64,000 nucleotides of DNA from Winogradskyella psychrotolerans RS-3 (GCF_000427335.1 NZ_ATMR01000077.1:45368-109367); one strand, 5' to 3'. Shown: positions 15,719-26,377, counted from the stretch's first letter. Numbers and translations are program-made. Notes: generated from the sequence alone by a model not told the origin.

Positions 15719-18136
15719 ATGTTTAAAAATTATTTCAAAATAGCACTCAGAAACCTCTGGAAAAACAGAACATTCACGGCACTCAATGTCGTAGGTCTTA
15801 CAGTGGCATTCGGAGTAGCACTATTATTAGGCATGTATGCCGTTTTTCAATTGTCTTTTGATCGCTTTCATGAGCATGGAGATGAAATCTATCAAGTGTA
15901 TACAGAAGATAGTGGGTTAAATGGCATTGAAGCTAACATCTCAAAATCCGAACCTTTTGCTGCCGCTTTGAAAGATGAGGTTACAGGAGTAGAGAAAATT
16001 ACACGTTATGTTAGTACTGGTGTCTTATTAAGTCAAGAAGACAAGCAATTCGGTTTGAGTACGGCTTATGTAGATCCTGATTTTTTCGAGATGTTTAGCT
16101 TTCCAATCATAAAAGGAGATACGAAAAATCCAATAACGTCAGAGTCTTCTGTGGTAATGACAGAGCTAGCTGCGAAACGTATATTTGGAGATGAAGAGCC
16201 CATCGGGCAAACGGTTAGTATTCTAAGAGATGAGCAGCAAGTACCGTTTACGGTTACAGCAATCGTAAAAGATTTTCCGAATACAAGTTCTATGGGATTT
16301 GATATCGTTTTAAATTTTAAAAGTCAGAATGAACATGGGTATGCCAGAACAATAGGGCGTTGGGACATGGAGAATCATGAGGTATATATGCAACTTGCAG
16401 AAAGTGTACAACCTGATCAATTTGAAAAAAACACCACTGATTTTACCCAATTACATTATAAAAACGAGATTGATAATGCTAAGCGTGATGGGTTTCAGCC
16501 TAATACAGAAGGTCTTTATAGACAACTAAAACTATTGCCTTTGGCAGATGTTCGCTTTGCTGATTTTAATCAAGGCGCAGTAACTGTAAGTCGTACAATG
16601 CCCTATTTGGTCTTGGGGATTTCAATTTTAATTCTGTTTATCGCTTGTGTGAATTTTATCAATATGAGTATTGCTAAAAGTGCGCAACGTTTGCGTGAGA
16701 TTGGCATGCGAAAAACGCTAGGAGCAAACAAAAAACAGCTGTTCTTTCAATTTTGGGGTGAAAGCATTTTAGTGTTTTTAATTTCCATCGGACTAGGGAT
16801 TTTATTAGCCGTGGTTTTACTACCATACTTTCAAACCTTATTTAAAACCCAAGCATCATTGGCAACGCTAATAAAGCCATCATTGTTATTGGTGCTTATT
16901 TTAAGTGTTTTGCTGATCACATTAATTGCTGGAGGTTATCCTGCGTTATTAATGAGTCGTCTTGGAACCTTACAAAGCTTAAAAGGGAAGCTCGATGTCA
17001 ATGGTAAAAACCATTTGCGAAATAGTTTAATGGTCTTACAATTTGGGATTGCTATTTTACTGATTAGTGGTACGCTTGTACTTTGGGATCAGGTGGAATT
17101 TATGAGGACCAAAGACTTAGGTTTCAATAAAGATCAAGTGATTGCTTTTCCACTGAATGGCCAACTTAACGATCAACAAGCTATAGAATTACTTCGAAAT
17201 ACGCTTCAAGATAAACCTAATATTGTAAGTGTTACAGCATCTAATAATATTTTAGGTTTAGGAAAAGATGGCTCGCGTTCAACTAGTATTTTGGGTTTTG
17301 AACACAAAGGTAGAGGAGTAGATACACACATGGTGGTTGTAGATGCCGATTATATTGAAACCTTAGACTTGAATATTATTGAAGGTCGTTCATTTCGAAA
17401 AAACTTAGCGAGTGATAGTCTTTCGGTTATTATTAATGAAGCCATGGCAAAGCAACTCAATGAAGATGATATTTTAGCTTCTCAGATAGATTTAGATGAT
17501 GCAGTATATTCTGTTGTAGGGGTTATTAAAGATTTCAATTTTCAAGAACTCGACCAGAATATTGCACCAATGACTTTATTTGCACTTCCTAACTGGAATT
17601 TACGCAACGTATACGTTAAGGTGTCATCACAAAATTTAGAACAAGCTTATACAGATGTAAAAGCAGCTTGGAAAACTATTGAGCCCAATGCCGAATTTCA
17701 AGGGTCTTTTTTAAATGAAAATATTGATAGAACCTTACGAAATGAGCGTACTATGATTACCATGATTGGTAGTGGGTCAATACTCGCTATAATCTTAAGT
17801 TGTATCGGTTTGTTTGCGATGTCATTACTCATTGTAGCACAGCGTAAAAAGGAAATAGGAGTTCGTAAAATAGTCGGTGCGAGTGTCTCGGCCATTACAA
17901 TATTACTGACTAAAGACTTTTTAAAATTAGTAGTTATCGCTTTTTTAATCGCGTCGCCAATAGCATGGTGGGCAATGCGTAATTGGTTACAGAATTATGC
18001 GTATCATATAGATCTTAATATTTGGATGTTTCTATTGGCAGGCGGAATTGCAGTAGTCATAGCCATGCTCACCATAGCCGTAAAAACGATTAAAGCAGCA
18101 ACCTCTAATCCTGTAGATGCATTACGAACGGAATAA
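15719..18136 (+). CDS. ABC transporter permease 1, FtsX/MacB-like double-module type
   Basis: An 805-residue inner-membrane permease with an N-terminal helix, a large periplasmic MacB-core-like domain, a first FtsX module and then a second copy of the layout. Each module has the hallmark after its first helix: RLREIGMRKTLGA near 325 and RKKEIGVRKIVGA near 705. This two-module form is typical of Bacteroidetes permeases. First of four paralogs in the cluster, all ending in a short N-P-V/I-(D/K)-(A/S)-L-(R/K)-(T/S)-E tail. Confidence 0.93.
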   Translation: MFKNYFKIALRNLWKNRTFTALNVVGLTVAFGVALLLGMYAVFQLSFDRFHEHGDEIYQVYTEDSGLNGIEANISKSEPFAAALKDEVTGVEKITRYVSTGVLLSQEDKQFGLSTAYVDPDFFEMFSFPIIKGDTKNPITSESSVVMTELAAKRIFGDEEPIGQTVSILRDEQQVPFTVTAIVKDFPNTSSMGFDIVLNFKSQNEHGYARTIGRWDMENHEVYMQLAESVQPDQFEKNTTDFTQLHYKNEIDNAKRDGFQPNTEGLYRQLKLLPLADVRFADFNQGAVTVSRTMPYLVLGISILILFIACVNFINMSIAKSAQRLREIGMRKTLGANKKQLFFQFWGESILVFLISIGLGILLAVVLLPYFQTLFKTQASLATLIKPSLLLVLILSVLLITLIAGGYPALLMSRLGTLQSLKGKLDVNGKNHLRNSLMVLQFGIAILLISGTLVLWDQVEFMRTKDLGFNKDQVIAFPLNGQLNDQQAIELLRNTLQDKPNIVSVTASNNILGLGKDGSRSTSILGFEHKGRGVDTHMVVVDADYIETLDLNIIEGRSFRKNLASDSLSVIINEAMAKQLNEDDILASQIDLDDAVYSVVGVIKDFNFQELDQNIAPMTLFALPNWNLRNVYVKVSSQNLEQAYTDVKAAWKTIEPNAEFQGSFLNENIDRTLRNERTMITMIGSGSILAIILSCIGLFAMSLLIVAQRKKEIGVRKIVGASVSAITILLTKDFLKLVVIAFLIASPIAWWAMRNWLQNYAYHIDLNIWMFLLAGGIAVVIAMLTIAVKTIKAATSNPVDALRTE

Positions 18137-18146
18137 CCATCATCAA

Positions 18147-18174
18147 CCTGCAAGGTATTTGAAACCTTGTAAGT
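18147..18174. repeat. Palindrome, family B, between permeases 1 and 2
   Basis: CCTGCAAGGTATTTGAAACCTTGTAAGT imperfect inverted repeat ten bases after the permease 1 stop. Confidence 0.7.
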
Positions 18175-18195
18175 TTTGCTATAAAACAATACATC

Positions 18196-20643
18196 ATGAT
18201 TAAAAATTATTTCAAAATAGCATGGAGGAACCTCATGAAGCATAAGGTGTTTTCTCTAATAAATATTATTGGATTAACCATTGGTTTAAGTGCGTCGTTT
18301 GTCATTGGATTAATGATTTATTACGATGCTACCTTCGATACATTTCATAAAGATGAGGAACGTATTTATAGAGTCGTTACAGATTTAAGTAGTCCAGAAG
18401 CTAGTTTTTCTATTCCTGGAGTCACGCTAGCATTGGAAGATGCCATTACTGAGGATTCAAATTTTGAAACCGTTAGTGGCTTTTATATTGAACGACCTTT
18501 TAAAGTTGAAAACAGAGAATTAAGTTCAGAATTTAAATGGCCCAACTTCGTCATTTTTGCAGATGCTGATTATTTTAAGATTTTCGATTATAAATTTTTA
18601 GCTGGTAATACATCTGAAATTTTAGCGAGTCCTAATAATGTTATTCTTACTGAAAATCGAGCAGCTGATTATTTTCCAAATACAAAACCTTCAGATATTA
18701 TTGGAAAAACCTTAGTTTACAATGATTCACTTCATATAACGGTTACAGGAATTGTTGAGAATTTTAAAGAACGAACAGATTTTGTGTTTGAAGAATTTAT
18801 CTCGCATTCTACCATTTTACAAACGCGATTAAGAGAGAATTTCCTCAATAAAAACTGGAATAACACCAACGATGCGTCTCAGCTTTTTGTAAAGGTGACG
18901 CCAAATGCCGACTTATCAGCGATACAAAATCGTTTGGATGATTTAGCAAAGGAGCACCAAGATGAGGAATCTAAAAAATATGGAGATGAACAACAATTTA
19001 CGTTGCAACCATTAGGAGATATTCACTTCAACGAAAAGTATGGTATTTACGATTGGTCTAAAGGCCAGGCCAGTAAATCACTACTTACTAATCTCGCTTT
19101 GGTGGCGATATTTTTATTGGTGTTAGGTTGTATCAACTTTATAAATCTTAATACAGCGCAAGCTTCTCAACGTGCTAAAGAAATAGGAATCCGTAAAACA
19201 TTAGGAAGCTCTAGAAAACAACTCATTGGTCAATTTATGGGTGAAACATTTTTATTGGTTTTGGTGTCTGCAGTATTATCACTATTACTTTCTAGATGGT
19301 TGATTAATGTATTTTCCGATTTTGTGCCAGAAGGTTTAAGTTATGAGCTGATGAAATCACCTATAATCATTCTTGGTATTACTATTCTATTACTTTTAGT
19401 GACATTTTTATCGGGTTTTTATCCCGCATTAGTACTTTCAAAATTTAACACGGTTTCCGTTTTAAAAAATCATTTAGCTGTCGGAAATAAAAAGGTGAAA
19501 CTACGTAAATTCTTAACGGTTTTTCAGTTTTCTATTGCTCAAGTATTTGTAATTGCGACGTTGTTGGTTGGTCAACAAATAAATTTTCTTTTAGAAACAG
19601 ATATGGGTTTTAAAACGGATGCTATTGTGTCCGTTTATAGCCCAAGAGCGGAACGCGAAATTTCTAAAAAAGAGCTTTATGCTGAGAAATTAAGAGCTAT
19701 TCCTGAAATTAAAGCGATTAGTATTGGAGGTAATGCACCTGCATCTATTTCTACTAATAGTTCTTCGGTTGCCTATAACAATGGTGATAATGAGGTTAAT
19801 TTTGACTTGCAATTTATTTATGGAGACGTCAATTACGCTAAGCTGTTTGAGTTAGATCTAATAGCAGGAAGAACCATCAGAAATGATACCGTAAAGGAGC
19901 TAGTGATTAATGAGATGTGTAGAAAAAGACTTGGTTTTAAAAGTCCCGACGAAGCTATTGGGAAAATAGTTTTATTAGGTGATCAAAGTGTGCCTATAGT
20001 CGGAGTTATGGCAGATTTTTTCCAACGTTCATTGCGAAGCGCTATTAAACCCATGGCATATAGAGGAGATTGGTATCAACCAGATTGGAGTCAGTTTCAA
20101 GCCGTTCATATTGCTTTTCAAAATGAATCATCAGCAGATTTTAATGGAACACTTTCAAAAATTAAAAATGCTTACAAAACAGTCTATACTGAGACCGATG
20201 ATTATCGGGTAGAGTTTTTAGATGAAACCATCCAGAAGTTTTATAATCGGGAGCAAAAGATGTCTACACTTTTAAATTGGGCAACTGGCTTGTCTATTCT
20301 CATTAGCTGTTTAGGCTTATTGGGTCTTGTCATTTATACCACAAATCGACGTGTAAAAGAAATCGGAGTCCGCAAAGTTTTAGGAGCGTCATTATTTCAA
20401 ATTAACATAATCTTATGTAAAGAATTCTTAATCTTGGTTGCGATTGCTTTTGTAATTGCGGCACCAATTGCTTGGTATGGCATTAATAACTGGTTGCAAG
20501 ATTTTGCCTATAAAACGAGTATAAGTTTTTGGATATTCTTGATGAGCGGAATGGCTATGATTTTCTTTGCCTTATTAGTCATCAGTGTAAAGACACTTCA
20601 GGCTGCAAATGCCAATCCTGTAGATTCTTTACGTTCAGAATAA
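18196..20643 (+). CDS. ABC transporter permease 2, FtsX/MacB-like
   Basis: An 815-residue paralog of permease 1, with the opening YFKIAWRNLMKHKVFSLINIIGLTIGL, the first-module motif AKEIGIRKTLGS and the second-module motif VKEIGVRKVLGAS. It ends NPVDSLRSE. Last gene of the first transcription segment: module 2 of the sigma-54 promoter begins three bases after its stop. Confidence 0.93.
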   Translation: MIKNYFKIAWRNLMKHKVFSLINIIGLTIGLSASFVIGLMIYYDATFDTFHKDEERIYRVVTDLSSPEASFSIPGVTLALEDAITEDSNFETVSGFYIERPFKVENRELSSEFKWPNFVIFADADYFKIFDYKFLAGNTSEILASPNNVILTENRAADYFPNTKPSDIIGKTLVYNDSLHITVTGIVENFKERTDFVFEEFISHSTILQTRLRENFLNKNWNNTNDASQLFVKVTPNADLSAIQNRLDDLAKEHQDEESKKYGDEQQFTLQPLGDIHFNEKYGIYDWSKGQASKSLLTNLALVAIFLLVLGCINFINLNTAQASQRAKEIGIRKTLGSSRKQLIGQFMGETFLLVLVSAVLSLLLSRWLINVFSDFVPEGLSYELMKSPIIILGITILLLLVTFLSGFYPALVLSKFNTVSVLKNHLAVGNKKVKLRKFLTVFQFSIAQVFVIATLLVGQQINFLLETDMGFKTDAIVSVYSPRAEREISKKELYAEKLRAIPEIKAISIGGNAPASISTNSSSVAYNNGDNEVNFDLQFIYGDVNYAKLFELDLIAGRTIRNDTVKELVINEMCRKRLGFKSPDEAIGKIVLLGDQSVPIVGVMADFFQRSLRSAIKPMAYRGDWYQPDWSQFQAVHIAFQNESSADFNGTLSKIKNAYKTVYTETDDYRVEFLDETIQKFYNREQKMSTLLNWATGLSILISCLGLLGLVIYTTNRRVKEIGVRKVLGASLFQINIILCKEFLILVAIAFVIAAPIAWYGINNWLQDFAYKTSISFWIFLMSGMAMIFFALLVISVKTLQAANANPVDSLRSE

Positions 20644-20645
20644 AG

Positions 20646-20752
20646 TGTTCGATTACGAACAAATAGTGTACTAAAAGCGAACACTATTTAATTTTGAATT
20701 AAAGCTAGTTTATTGATAAATAGTATTTTAAGGTTTTGGCATCATCTTCACT
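20646..20752 (+). promoter_or_regulatory. Sigma-54-type promoter with upstream activator sites, module 2 (permease 3)
   Basis: TGTTCG-N4-CGAACA (20646-20661, perfect inverted repeat), then AATAGTGT-N11-ACACTATT (20662-20688) and TTGGCATCATCTTCACT (20736-20752). GTGT to GG distance is 72 bases, as in module 1. Sequence between the sites has diverged while the sites are kept, which argues for function. Confidence 0.78.
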
Positions 20753-20792
20753 ATATAATGAGTAGAAGTAATTAATTCAGTCAAAAAACAGT

Positions 20793-23144
20793 ATGATTTT
20801 AAATTATATAAAAATAGCATTCCGGACTTTACGTAAAAATAAAGGGTATAGCTTTCTGAATATTTTCGGATTAGCCATAGGAATTACGTGTGCCAGTTTA
20901 ATCTTTCTATGGGTTGAAGATGAGTTGAGTTTTGATTCTGGTTTTGCAAAACAAGACCAAGTTTACTATGTACCAACGCATCAAGAATATGATGGTGAAT
21001 GGAGAACGTTCAATTCTACACCAGGACCATTTGCGGAAGCTATGAAAACGGAAATTCCAGGAATTGTTAAGGCATCGCGTACTAAACATAGAGACTTTTT
21101 ATTTGCGGTACATGATAATGCCATTAATAGCGGTGGACGTTTTGTAGATGAAGATTTTATTGAGATTTTTAGTTTAAAGTTTGTAGAAGGAAATGCTAAA
21201 GACGCCTTTAAGAATCCGGAAGCTATCGTTATTACTAAAGAAACTGCTGAACAGCTTTATGGCGAAAACACCAAAGTATTAGGCAAAGTCTTAACCATAG
21301 ACAATAAAGATCAATACCTCATAACTGGAGTCATTGAGAATTTTCCGAAAAACGTGACGTTTCCTGTCAACTGGATTGCGCCATTTGAGCGTTGGAGCAA
21401 TGATAAAGAATGGACCAATGAATATGGTAGCTTCTTTGCAGATACTTTTTTAGAATTATCGCCAGAAGCCGATTTTAATGGCGTTGATGCTCAAGTAAGA
21501 CATTTATTAGAGAAAAAAACAGGAGATAGTGACTCAAAAGCATTTTTACATTCCATAAAAGATTGGCATTTAAGAGATCATTTTGAAAATGGAAAGCAAG
21601 TTGGTGGACGCATAGATTCGGTGAGATTATTTACCATTATTGCTTTAATTATCTTACTCATTGCGTGTATTAACTTTATGAATTTATCCACAGCGCGAAG
21701 CGAAAAACGTGCCAACGAAGTTGGAGTTCGAAAAGCCATGGGCTCTGGTCGTACACGATTAATTTTTCAATTTATTTCTGAAGCTTTGATTCTCGCTTTT
21801 ATGGCAACTATAGTGAATGTATTATTGCTTTTTATATTATTGCCACAATTCAATTTGCTCATAGAGAAAGATTTAGTTTTAGGATTGGCTAAGCCATTAC
21901 ATATTGTCTTTTTGTTAGGAATTACGCTAGTGTGCGGCATCTTTGCAGGACTGTATCCGGCTTTTTATCTATCCTCATTTAAGCCTGTTGAGGTTTTAAA
22001 AGGTTTAAAAGTCACACAAGGTTCTGCAAATTATATACGGAAAGGGCTCGTTGTTGGGCAGTTTACAATTTCAATCGTTTTTATCATTTGTACGATTCTA
22101 GTATATCAACAACTTCAACATATAAAAAACAGAGATTTAGGTTTTGATAAAGACCAGTTGATTTCATTGAATGTCAATGGGTCGATGATTGAAAAATTTG
22201 ATATCATTAAACAGGATTTAATACATACAGGAGCGGTTTCAAGCGTCGGTTTAAATAATTCAGGGATTTTAAATGGAGGTAATAATGGTTCTAACTTAAC
22301 ATGGACAGGAGGCACAAATACAGAAGACGTCTTAATTTTCTTTAGATATGTCAGTTCCGATTTCTTGGAAACTGCAGGTATGGAAATCGTTGAAGGTCGT
22401 GGGTTTTATGAAAACATGGCAAAAGACAGTGCGAGTGTTTTAATTACAGAATCGTTTGCTAAACTAATGGGACAAGGCAGTGCTATTGGTAAAAAAATAG
22501 ATAGAGGAGATGTATATACGGTTGTTGGCGTTGTAAAAGATTACCTCTTTGATGACATGTACGGGCAAAGTGATCCTGTGCTGTTTTTTAATTACCATGG
22601 TGAAGCGAGTTATATGTATTTAAAAACAAATCCTAAAATAGGAACTAGCGATGTGCTATCTAAAATTGAAGCGGTAATGAAAAAACACAATCCAGCGTTT
22701 CCTTTTGAATACAGCTTTGTAGATGATGCTTTTAATGCCAAATTTAAAAGTGAGCAGCTCGTTGGAAAGTTATCTCAACTCTTTGCTTTATTAGCCATTC
22801 TTATTTCTTGTTTGGGACTTTTTGGATTGGCGGCTTATACCGCAGAGCAGCGGAGTAAAGAAATTGGAGTTCGTAAAGTTTTAGGTGCAAGTGTTGCAGG
22901 TATTGTAAAATTATTATCTAAAGACTTTTTAAAACTCGTTGGTCTTGCCATTGTAATTGCCATTCCTATAGCTTGGTACATTATGGATAATTGGCTAGGA
23001 AATTATGCATATCGCATAGAAATGAATTGGTGGATTTTTGTTATGGCTGGTGTTGTTGCTATTGTAATTGCGATGGTAACAGTAAGCTTTCAGGCTGTAA
23101 AAGCAGCATTGGCAAATCCTGTAGATAGTTTAAAAACCGAATAA
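20793..23144 (+). CDS. ABC transporter permease 3, FtsX/MacB-like
   Basis: A 783-residue paralog with the same two-module layout: opening YIKIAFRTLRKNKGYSFLNI, module motifs ANEVGVRKAMGS and SKEIGVRKVLGAS, ending NPVDSLKTE. It has its own sigma-54-like promoter immediately upstream and is followed after 12 bases by permease 4, so the two are co-transcribed. Confidence 0.93.
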   Translation: MILNYIKIAFRTLRKNKGYSFLNIFGLAIGITCASLIFLWVEDELSFDSGFAKQDQVYYVPTHQEYDGEWRTFNSTPGPFAEAMKTEIPGIVKASRTKHRDFLFAVHDNAINSGGRFVDEDFIEIFSLKFVEGNAKDAFKNPEAIVITKETAEQLYGENTKVLGKVLTIDNKDQYLITGVIENFPKNVTFPVNWIAPFERWSNDKEWTNEYGSFFADTFLELSPEADFNGVDAQVRHLLEKKTGDSDSKAFLHSIKDWHLRDHFENGKQVGGRIDSVRLFTIIALIILLIACINFMNLSTARSEKRANEVGVRKAMGSGRTRLIFQFISEALILAFMATIVNVLLLFILLPQFNLLIEKDLVLGLAKPLHIVFLLGITLVCGIFAGLYPAFYLSSFKPVEVLKGLKVTQGSANYIRKGLVVGQFTISIVFIICTILVYQQLQHIKNRDLGFDKDQLISLNVNGSMIEKFDIIKQDLIHTGAVSSVGLNNSGILNGGNNGSNLTWTGGTNTEDVLIFFRYVSSDFLETAGMEIVEGRGFYENMAKDSASVLITESFAKLMGQGSAIGKKIDRGDVYTVVGVVKDYLFDDMYGQSDPVLFFNYHGEASYMYLKTNPKIGTSDVLSKIEAVMKKHNPAFPFEYSFVDDAFNAKFKSEQLVGKLSQLFALLAILISCLGLFGLAAYTAEQRSKEIGVRKVLGASVAGIVKLLSKDFLKLVGLAIVIAIPIAWYIMDNWLGNYAYRIEMNWWIFVMAGVVAIVIAMVTVSFQAVKAALANPVDSLKTE

Positions 23145-23156
23145 AAAACAAGTATT

Positions 23157-25541
23157 ATGATACGTAGTTATATAAAAATTGCTTGGAGAAGTTTAAAGAC
23201 GAATCGTTTATTTTCAATTGTAAATATTTTAGGGCTTTCCATTGGTTTAGCCACAACATTGGTTCTGTTTTTATTTATTTTACACGAACGTAGTTTTGAT
23301 TCCATGTACGCCAACAAGGATAAAATCTATCGTGTACTTCTTAATACAACAGAAGATGATCTTGAAACTTGGACAGGTTCTCCTTCAGCAGTCGCACTAG
23401 AGTTGGAAGCAAATATTCCTGATATTGCAGAAGCAGGACGACTACTCAAACACGATTTTGGAGGGACAGCTTTTATTAAAGCCAGTAACGAGGTGTTTAC
23501 TGAGAAAAAATTATTTTGGTCTGATGCTTCTGTATTAGATATGTTTGATGTTGAAATTGTTAAAGGAGAAGGTTCAGAAGTTCTCAAGACTCCAAATACG
23601 GTTTTACTTTCAGAAAGCACTGCGAAACGGTATTTTGGAAATGAAAATCCAATAGGAAAGACTTTAACCATAGATGATGTAGATGTTGTTGAGGTGAGAG
23701 GTATATTTAAGGATTTTCCTGAAAATAGTTCGTTAGATTTTAACGTGGTTGCTCCATTTTTAATGCAAAATGCAGCAAAAAATCCCACTTGGGATAATGC
23801 GAGTTTTGAAACCTTCTTGCGCTTTAATTCAGCGTCACCAAATGTGGCTAATGTTGAAGCTAAAATTCAAGATATTCTAGATAAAAATGTTAAAAAGGAT
23901 GACCAATGGTACAACTTTTCGCTTCAGCCTTTAGAAGAAATTCATTTGTATTCTTCAACATATAAGGATAGTTATATTGAGCGAAATGGTGATATCAATC
24001 AGATTAGAAATTTAACGGCTTTAGCGATTTTAATTTTAATAATTGCTTGTATTAATTACATGAATTTAATTACAGCACGTTCTCAAAAACGTGCCACAGA
24101 TGTCGGTATTAATAAAACGCTTGGAGCATCTGTTAGAGATATCATTGTTAGATTCTATATTGAAACAGGTTTAATTACTGCAATTGCCATGATTTTAGGA
24201 GGTGTGCTTGCGGTTGTCGCATTACCCGTCTTTAATGATATTGCAGGAAAAGAACTCGATATTTCATCACTTTTTTCTATTGAAATCATTATCTTTTTAG
24301 TCTTAATCTGGTTCGTAACAAGTCTTATTTCAGGATCCTATCCAGCATTATATTTATCACGATTCTCGCCTAAAGAAGTCCTTAAACCATCCACTAATAA
24401 AGGAGGTGTCGCAAGTGTTATAAGAAAGGGATTGGTTGTGGTTCAGTTCTCAGCATCAGTTGTTCTAATTATTGGAGTGATTGTGATTCATCAGCAACTA
24501 GAGTACATTCAGAATAAAAGTTTAGGCTATAATCCTGAAAATGTAATGGCTATTTCAACATCTGCAATTCGCGGAGGACAAGCTAATCAGGCTTTAGTAA
24601 ATGCTTTTAAAAAATTACCAAATGTTTCAGTTGTAGGGAGATCTCAAGGTTATCCTGGTATGGGAGTTAGTGGGAGAAGTATTAATAAACCAAATACGGA
24701 CGAAACCATGGGGATTTCAACAAATACTTCTGAGCGTGAAGTGGCGGATGTATTACAGCTTAAGCTTTTGGCAGGTCAGTTGTTGCCTAAAAATAAACAG
24801 GCAGGTGATACCTTAGTTGAGGTTGTGGTGAACAAAACTACAGTTGACTTTTTAGGATTATCGCCAGAGGAAGCTATTGGAAAAAAAGTAGCGATGCAAT
24901 TAGGTAATAATGCTTATATACATGGAGTTGTAGAGGATTTTAATTTTGCGTCATTGCATAATCCAATTGGTGCTTATGCGTTTCATAACTCAAACAGAGA
25001 ACCAAAATCGTACTTGTTAATTCGATTTACAAATGAAGTTTTATCTGAAACGATTTCAAATTTTGAAAACACATTTAAAAACATAGCACCAAACTCTGCC
25101 TTTGAATATACCTTTTTAGATAAGAATCTAGAATTACTATATGAGAAAGAACAACGTACAGCAAATGTCGGATTGTTATTTTCAATTTTGGCAGTCATTG
25201 TAGCTTGTTTGGGTTTATTTGGCTTAGCAGCTTATATGGCAGAACAACGTCATAAAGAAATTGGAATACGGAAAGTTTTTGGAGCAAGCGTCCCAAGAAT
25301 CGTACAGTTACTCTCTATGGATTTTATGAGATTGGTATTAATTTCTTTAGTGATTAGTTTTCCGTTAGCATTCTATTTTATGAATCAATGGTTACAAGAT
25401 TTTGCTTATCGTGTTACTATTAGCTGGACAGTTTTTGCAATTGCTGGTGCATTAGCGTTGATGATCACATTTGTTACGGTCGGATATCAAGCGGTTAAAG
25501 CAGCAGTGGCAAATCCTATAAAAAGTTTAAGAACAGAATAA
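23157..25541 (+). CDS. ABC transporter permease 4, FtsX/MacB-like
   Basis: A 794-residue paralog. The first-module motif is altered (ATDVGINKTLGAS, with Asn replacing the usual Arg), while the second is canonical (HKEIGIRKVFGAS). It ends NPIKSLRTE. It lies 12 bases after permease 3 and 17 bases before the DUF2807 gene, in one operon. Confidence 0.93.
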   Translation: MIRSYIKIAWRSLKTNRLFSIVNILGLSIGLATTLVLFLFILHERSFDSMYANKDKIYRVLLNTTEDDLETWTGSPSAVALELEANIPDIAEAGRLLKHDFGGTAFIKASNEVFTEKKLFWSDASVLDMFDVEIVKGEGSEVLKTPNTVLLSESTAKRYFGNENPIGKTLTIDDVDVVEVRGIFKDFPENSSLDFNVVAPFLMQNAAKNPTWDNASFETFLRFNSASPNVANVEAKIQDILDKNVKKDDQWYNFSLQPLEEIHLYSSTYKDSYIERNGDINQIRNLTALAILILIIACINYMNLITARSQKRATDVGINKTLGASVRDIIVRFYIETGLITAIAMILGGVLAVVALPVFNDIAGKELDISSLFSIEIIIFLVLIWFVTSLISGSYPALYLSRFSPKEVLKPSTNKGGVASVIRKGLVVVQFSASVVLIIGVIVIHQQLEYIQNKSLGYNPENVMAISTSAIRGGQANQALVNAFKKLPNVSVVGRSQGYPGMGVSGRSINKPNTDETMGISTNTSEREVADVLQLKLLAGQLLPKNKQAGDTLVEVVVNKTTVDFLGLSPEEAIGKKVAMQLGNNAYIHGVVEDFNFASLHNPIGAYAFHNSNREPKSYLLIRFTNEVLSETISNFENTFKNIAPNSAFEYTFLDKNLELLYEKEQRTANVGLLFSILAVIVACLGLFGLAAYMAEQRHKEIGIRKVFGASVPRIVQLLSMDFMRLVLISLVISFPLAFYFMNQWLQDFAYRVTISWTVFAIAGALALMITFVTVGYQAVKAAVANPIKSLRTE

Positions 25542-25558
25542 TTTTATAAAAATAAAAC

Positions 25559-26302
25559 ATGAAAAATTTAAAATATAGCTTAGTCATACTATTGGTTTGT
25601 ATGAGCCAAATTACACAGGCACAAACAAAGAAGCCTGTTGAGTCCTTTAATAAGGTCATTATAAGTCCACATATAGAAACCACATTTGTTCAAGGAGATG
25701 AAGAATCTGTAACTATATTAGACAGCACAGAACCAGAAGACAAAATAAACATTGAAGTTAAAGGGGGAACACTTCGCGTGTACTTAGATGATGCGAAAGA
25801 AACTACTAAAAACGAAAGTATTACAAAAGATGGTATGAAGATGAAAGTGCCAATCTATAAAGGAAAAGTACTAACCATTCTAGTTACCTACAAAAATATT
25901 AATGCATTGTCTTTAAGAGGAGAACAACGCACGCTGTGTAAGAGTTTGATTGATGAAAAAAAGTTTACGCTGAATATTTATGGTGAATCACAAGTCACGT
26001 TTAACGATGTTAATTTTGAAACGTTTAACGTAGATATTTATGGAGAAAGTCAGTTAACAATTATTAAGGGAACTATAACAAAACAAAATATTACGGATTA
26101 TGGAGCAAGTAGTATTAATCTTGTTGAGATAAATAATAAGATTTCAAAATTGAAAGCTTATGGTGAAGCTGTATTTAAAATTCAAGCTTCAGAACAGATT
26201 AAATTTACAGCTTATGGCGAAGCTACATTACGATATAAAGGAAATGCTGAGGTGAATAAAGGCTTGAGTTTTGGAGACTCAGAAATTACACGAATTGATT
26301 AA
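25559..26302 (+). CDS. DUF2807 (GIN-domain) secreted protein
   Basis: A 247-residue protein with a signal peptide (cleavage near TQAQ) and the DUF2807/GIN beta-solenoid. A recurring YGE/YGA turn appears at least five times in the second half (NIYGESQ, DIYGESQ, DYGASS, AYGEAV, AYGEAT). Members are often coupled to ABC-2/FtsX-type systems in Bacteroidetes; the function is unknown. Co-directional and close to permease 4. Confidence 0.85.
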   Translation: MKNLKYSLVILLVCMSQITQAQTKKPVESFNKVIISPHIETTFVQGDEESVTILDSTEPEDKINIEVKGGTLRVYLDDAKETTKNESITKDGMKMKVPIYKGKVLTILVTYKNINALSLRGEQRTLCKSLIDEKKFTLNIYGESQVTFNDVNFETFNVDIYGESQLTIIKGTITKQNITDYGASSINLVEINNKISKLKAYGEAVFKIQASEQIKFTAYGEATLRYKGNAEVNKGLSFGDSEITRID

Positions 26303-26349
26303 ATTATAAACACTATAAGATTTTCCTAAAATAGTCTTAGTTAGATGGT

Positions 26350-26377
26350 CCCCTCGAGATAACTTTAGGGGTGTTTT
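26350..26377 (+). terminator. Possible terminator after the DUF2807 gene
   Basis: CCCCT / AGGGG stem with a 12-base loop followed by TGTTTTT. Short stem, so moderate support. Confidence 0.4.
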
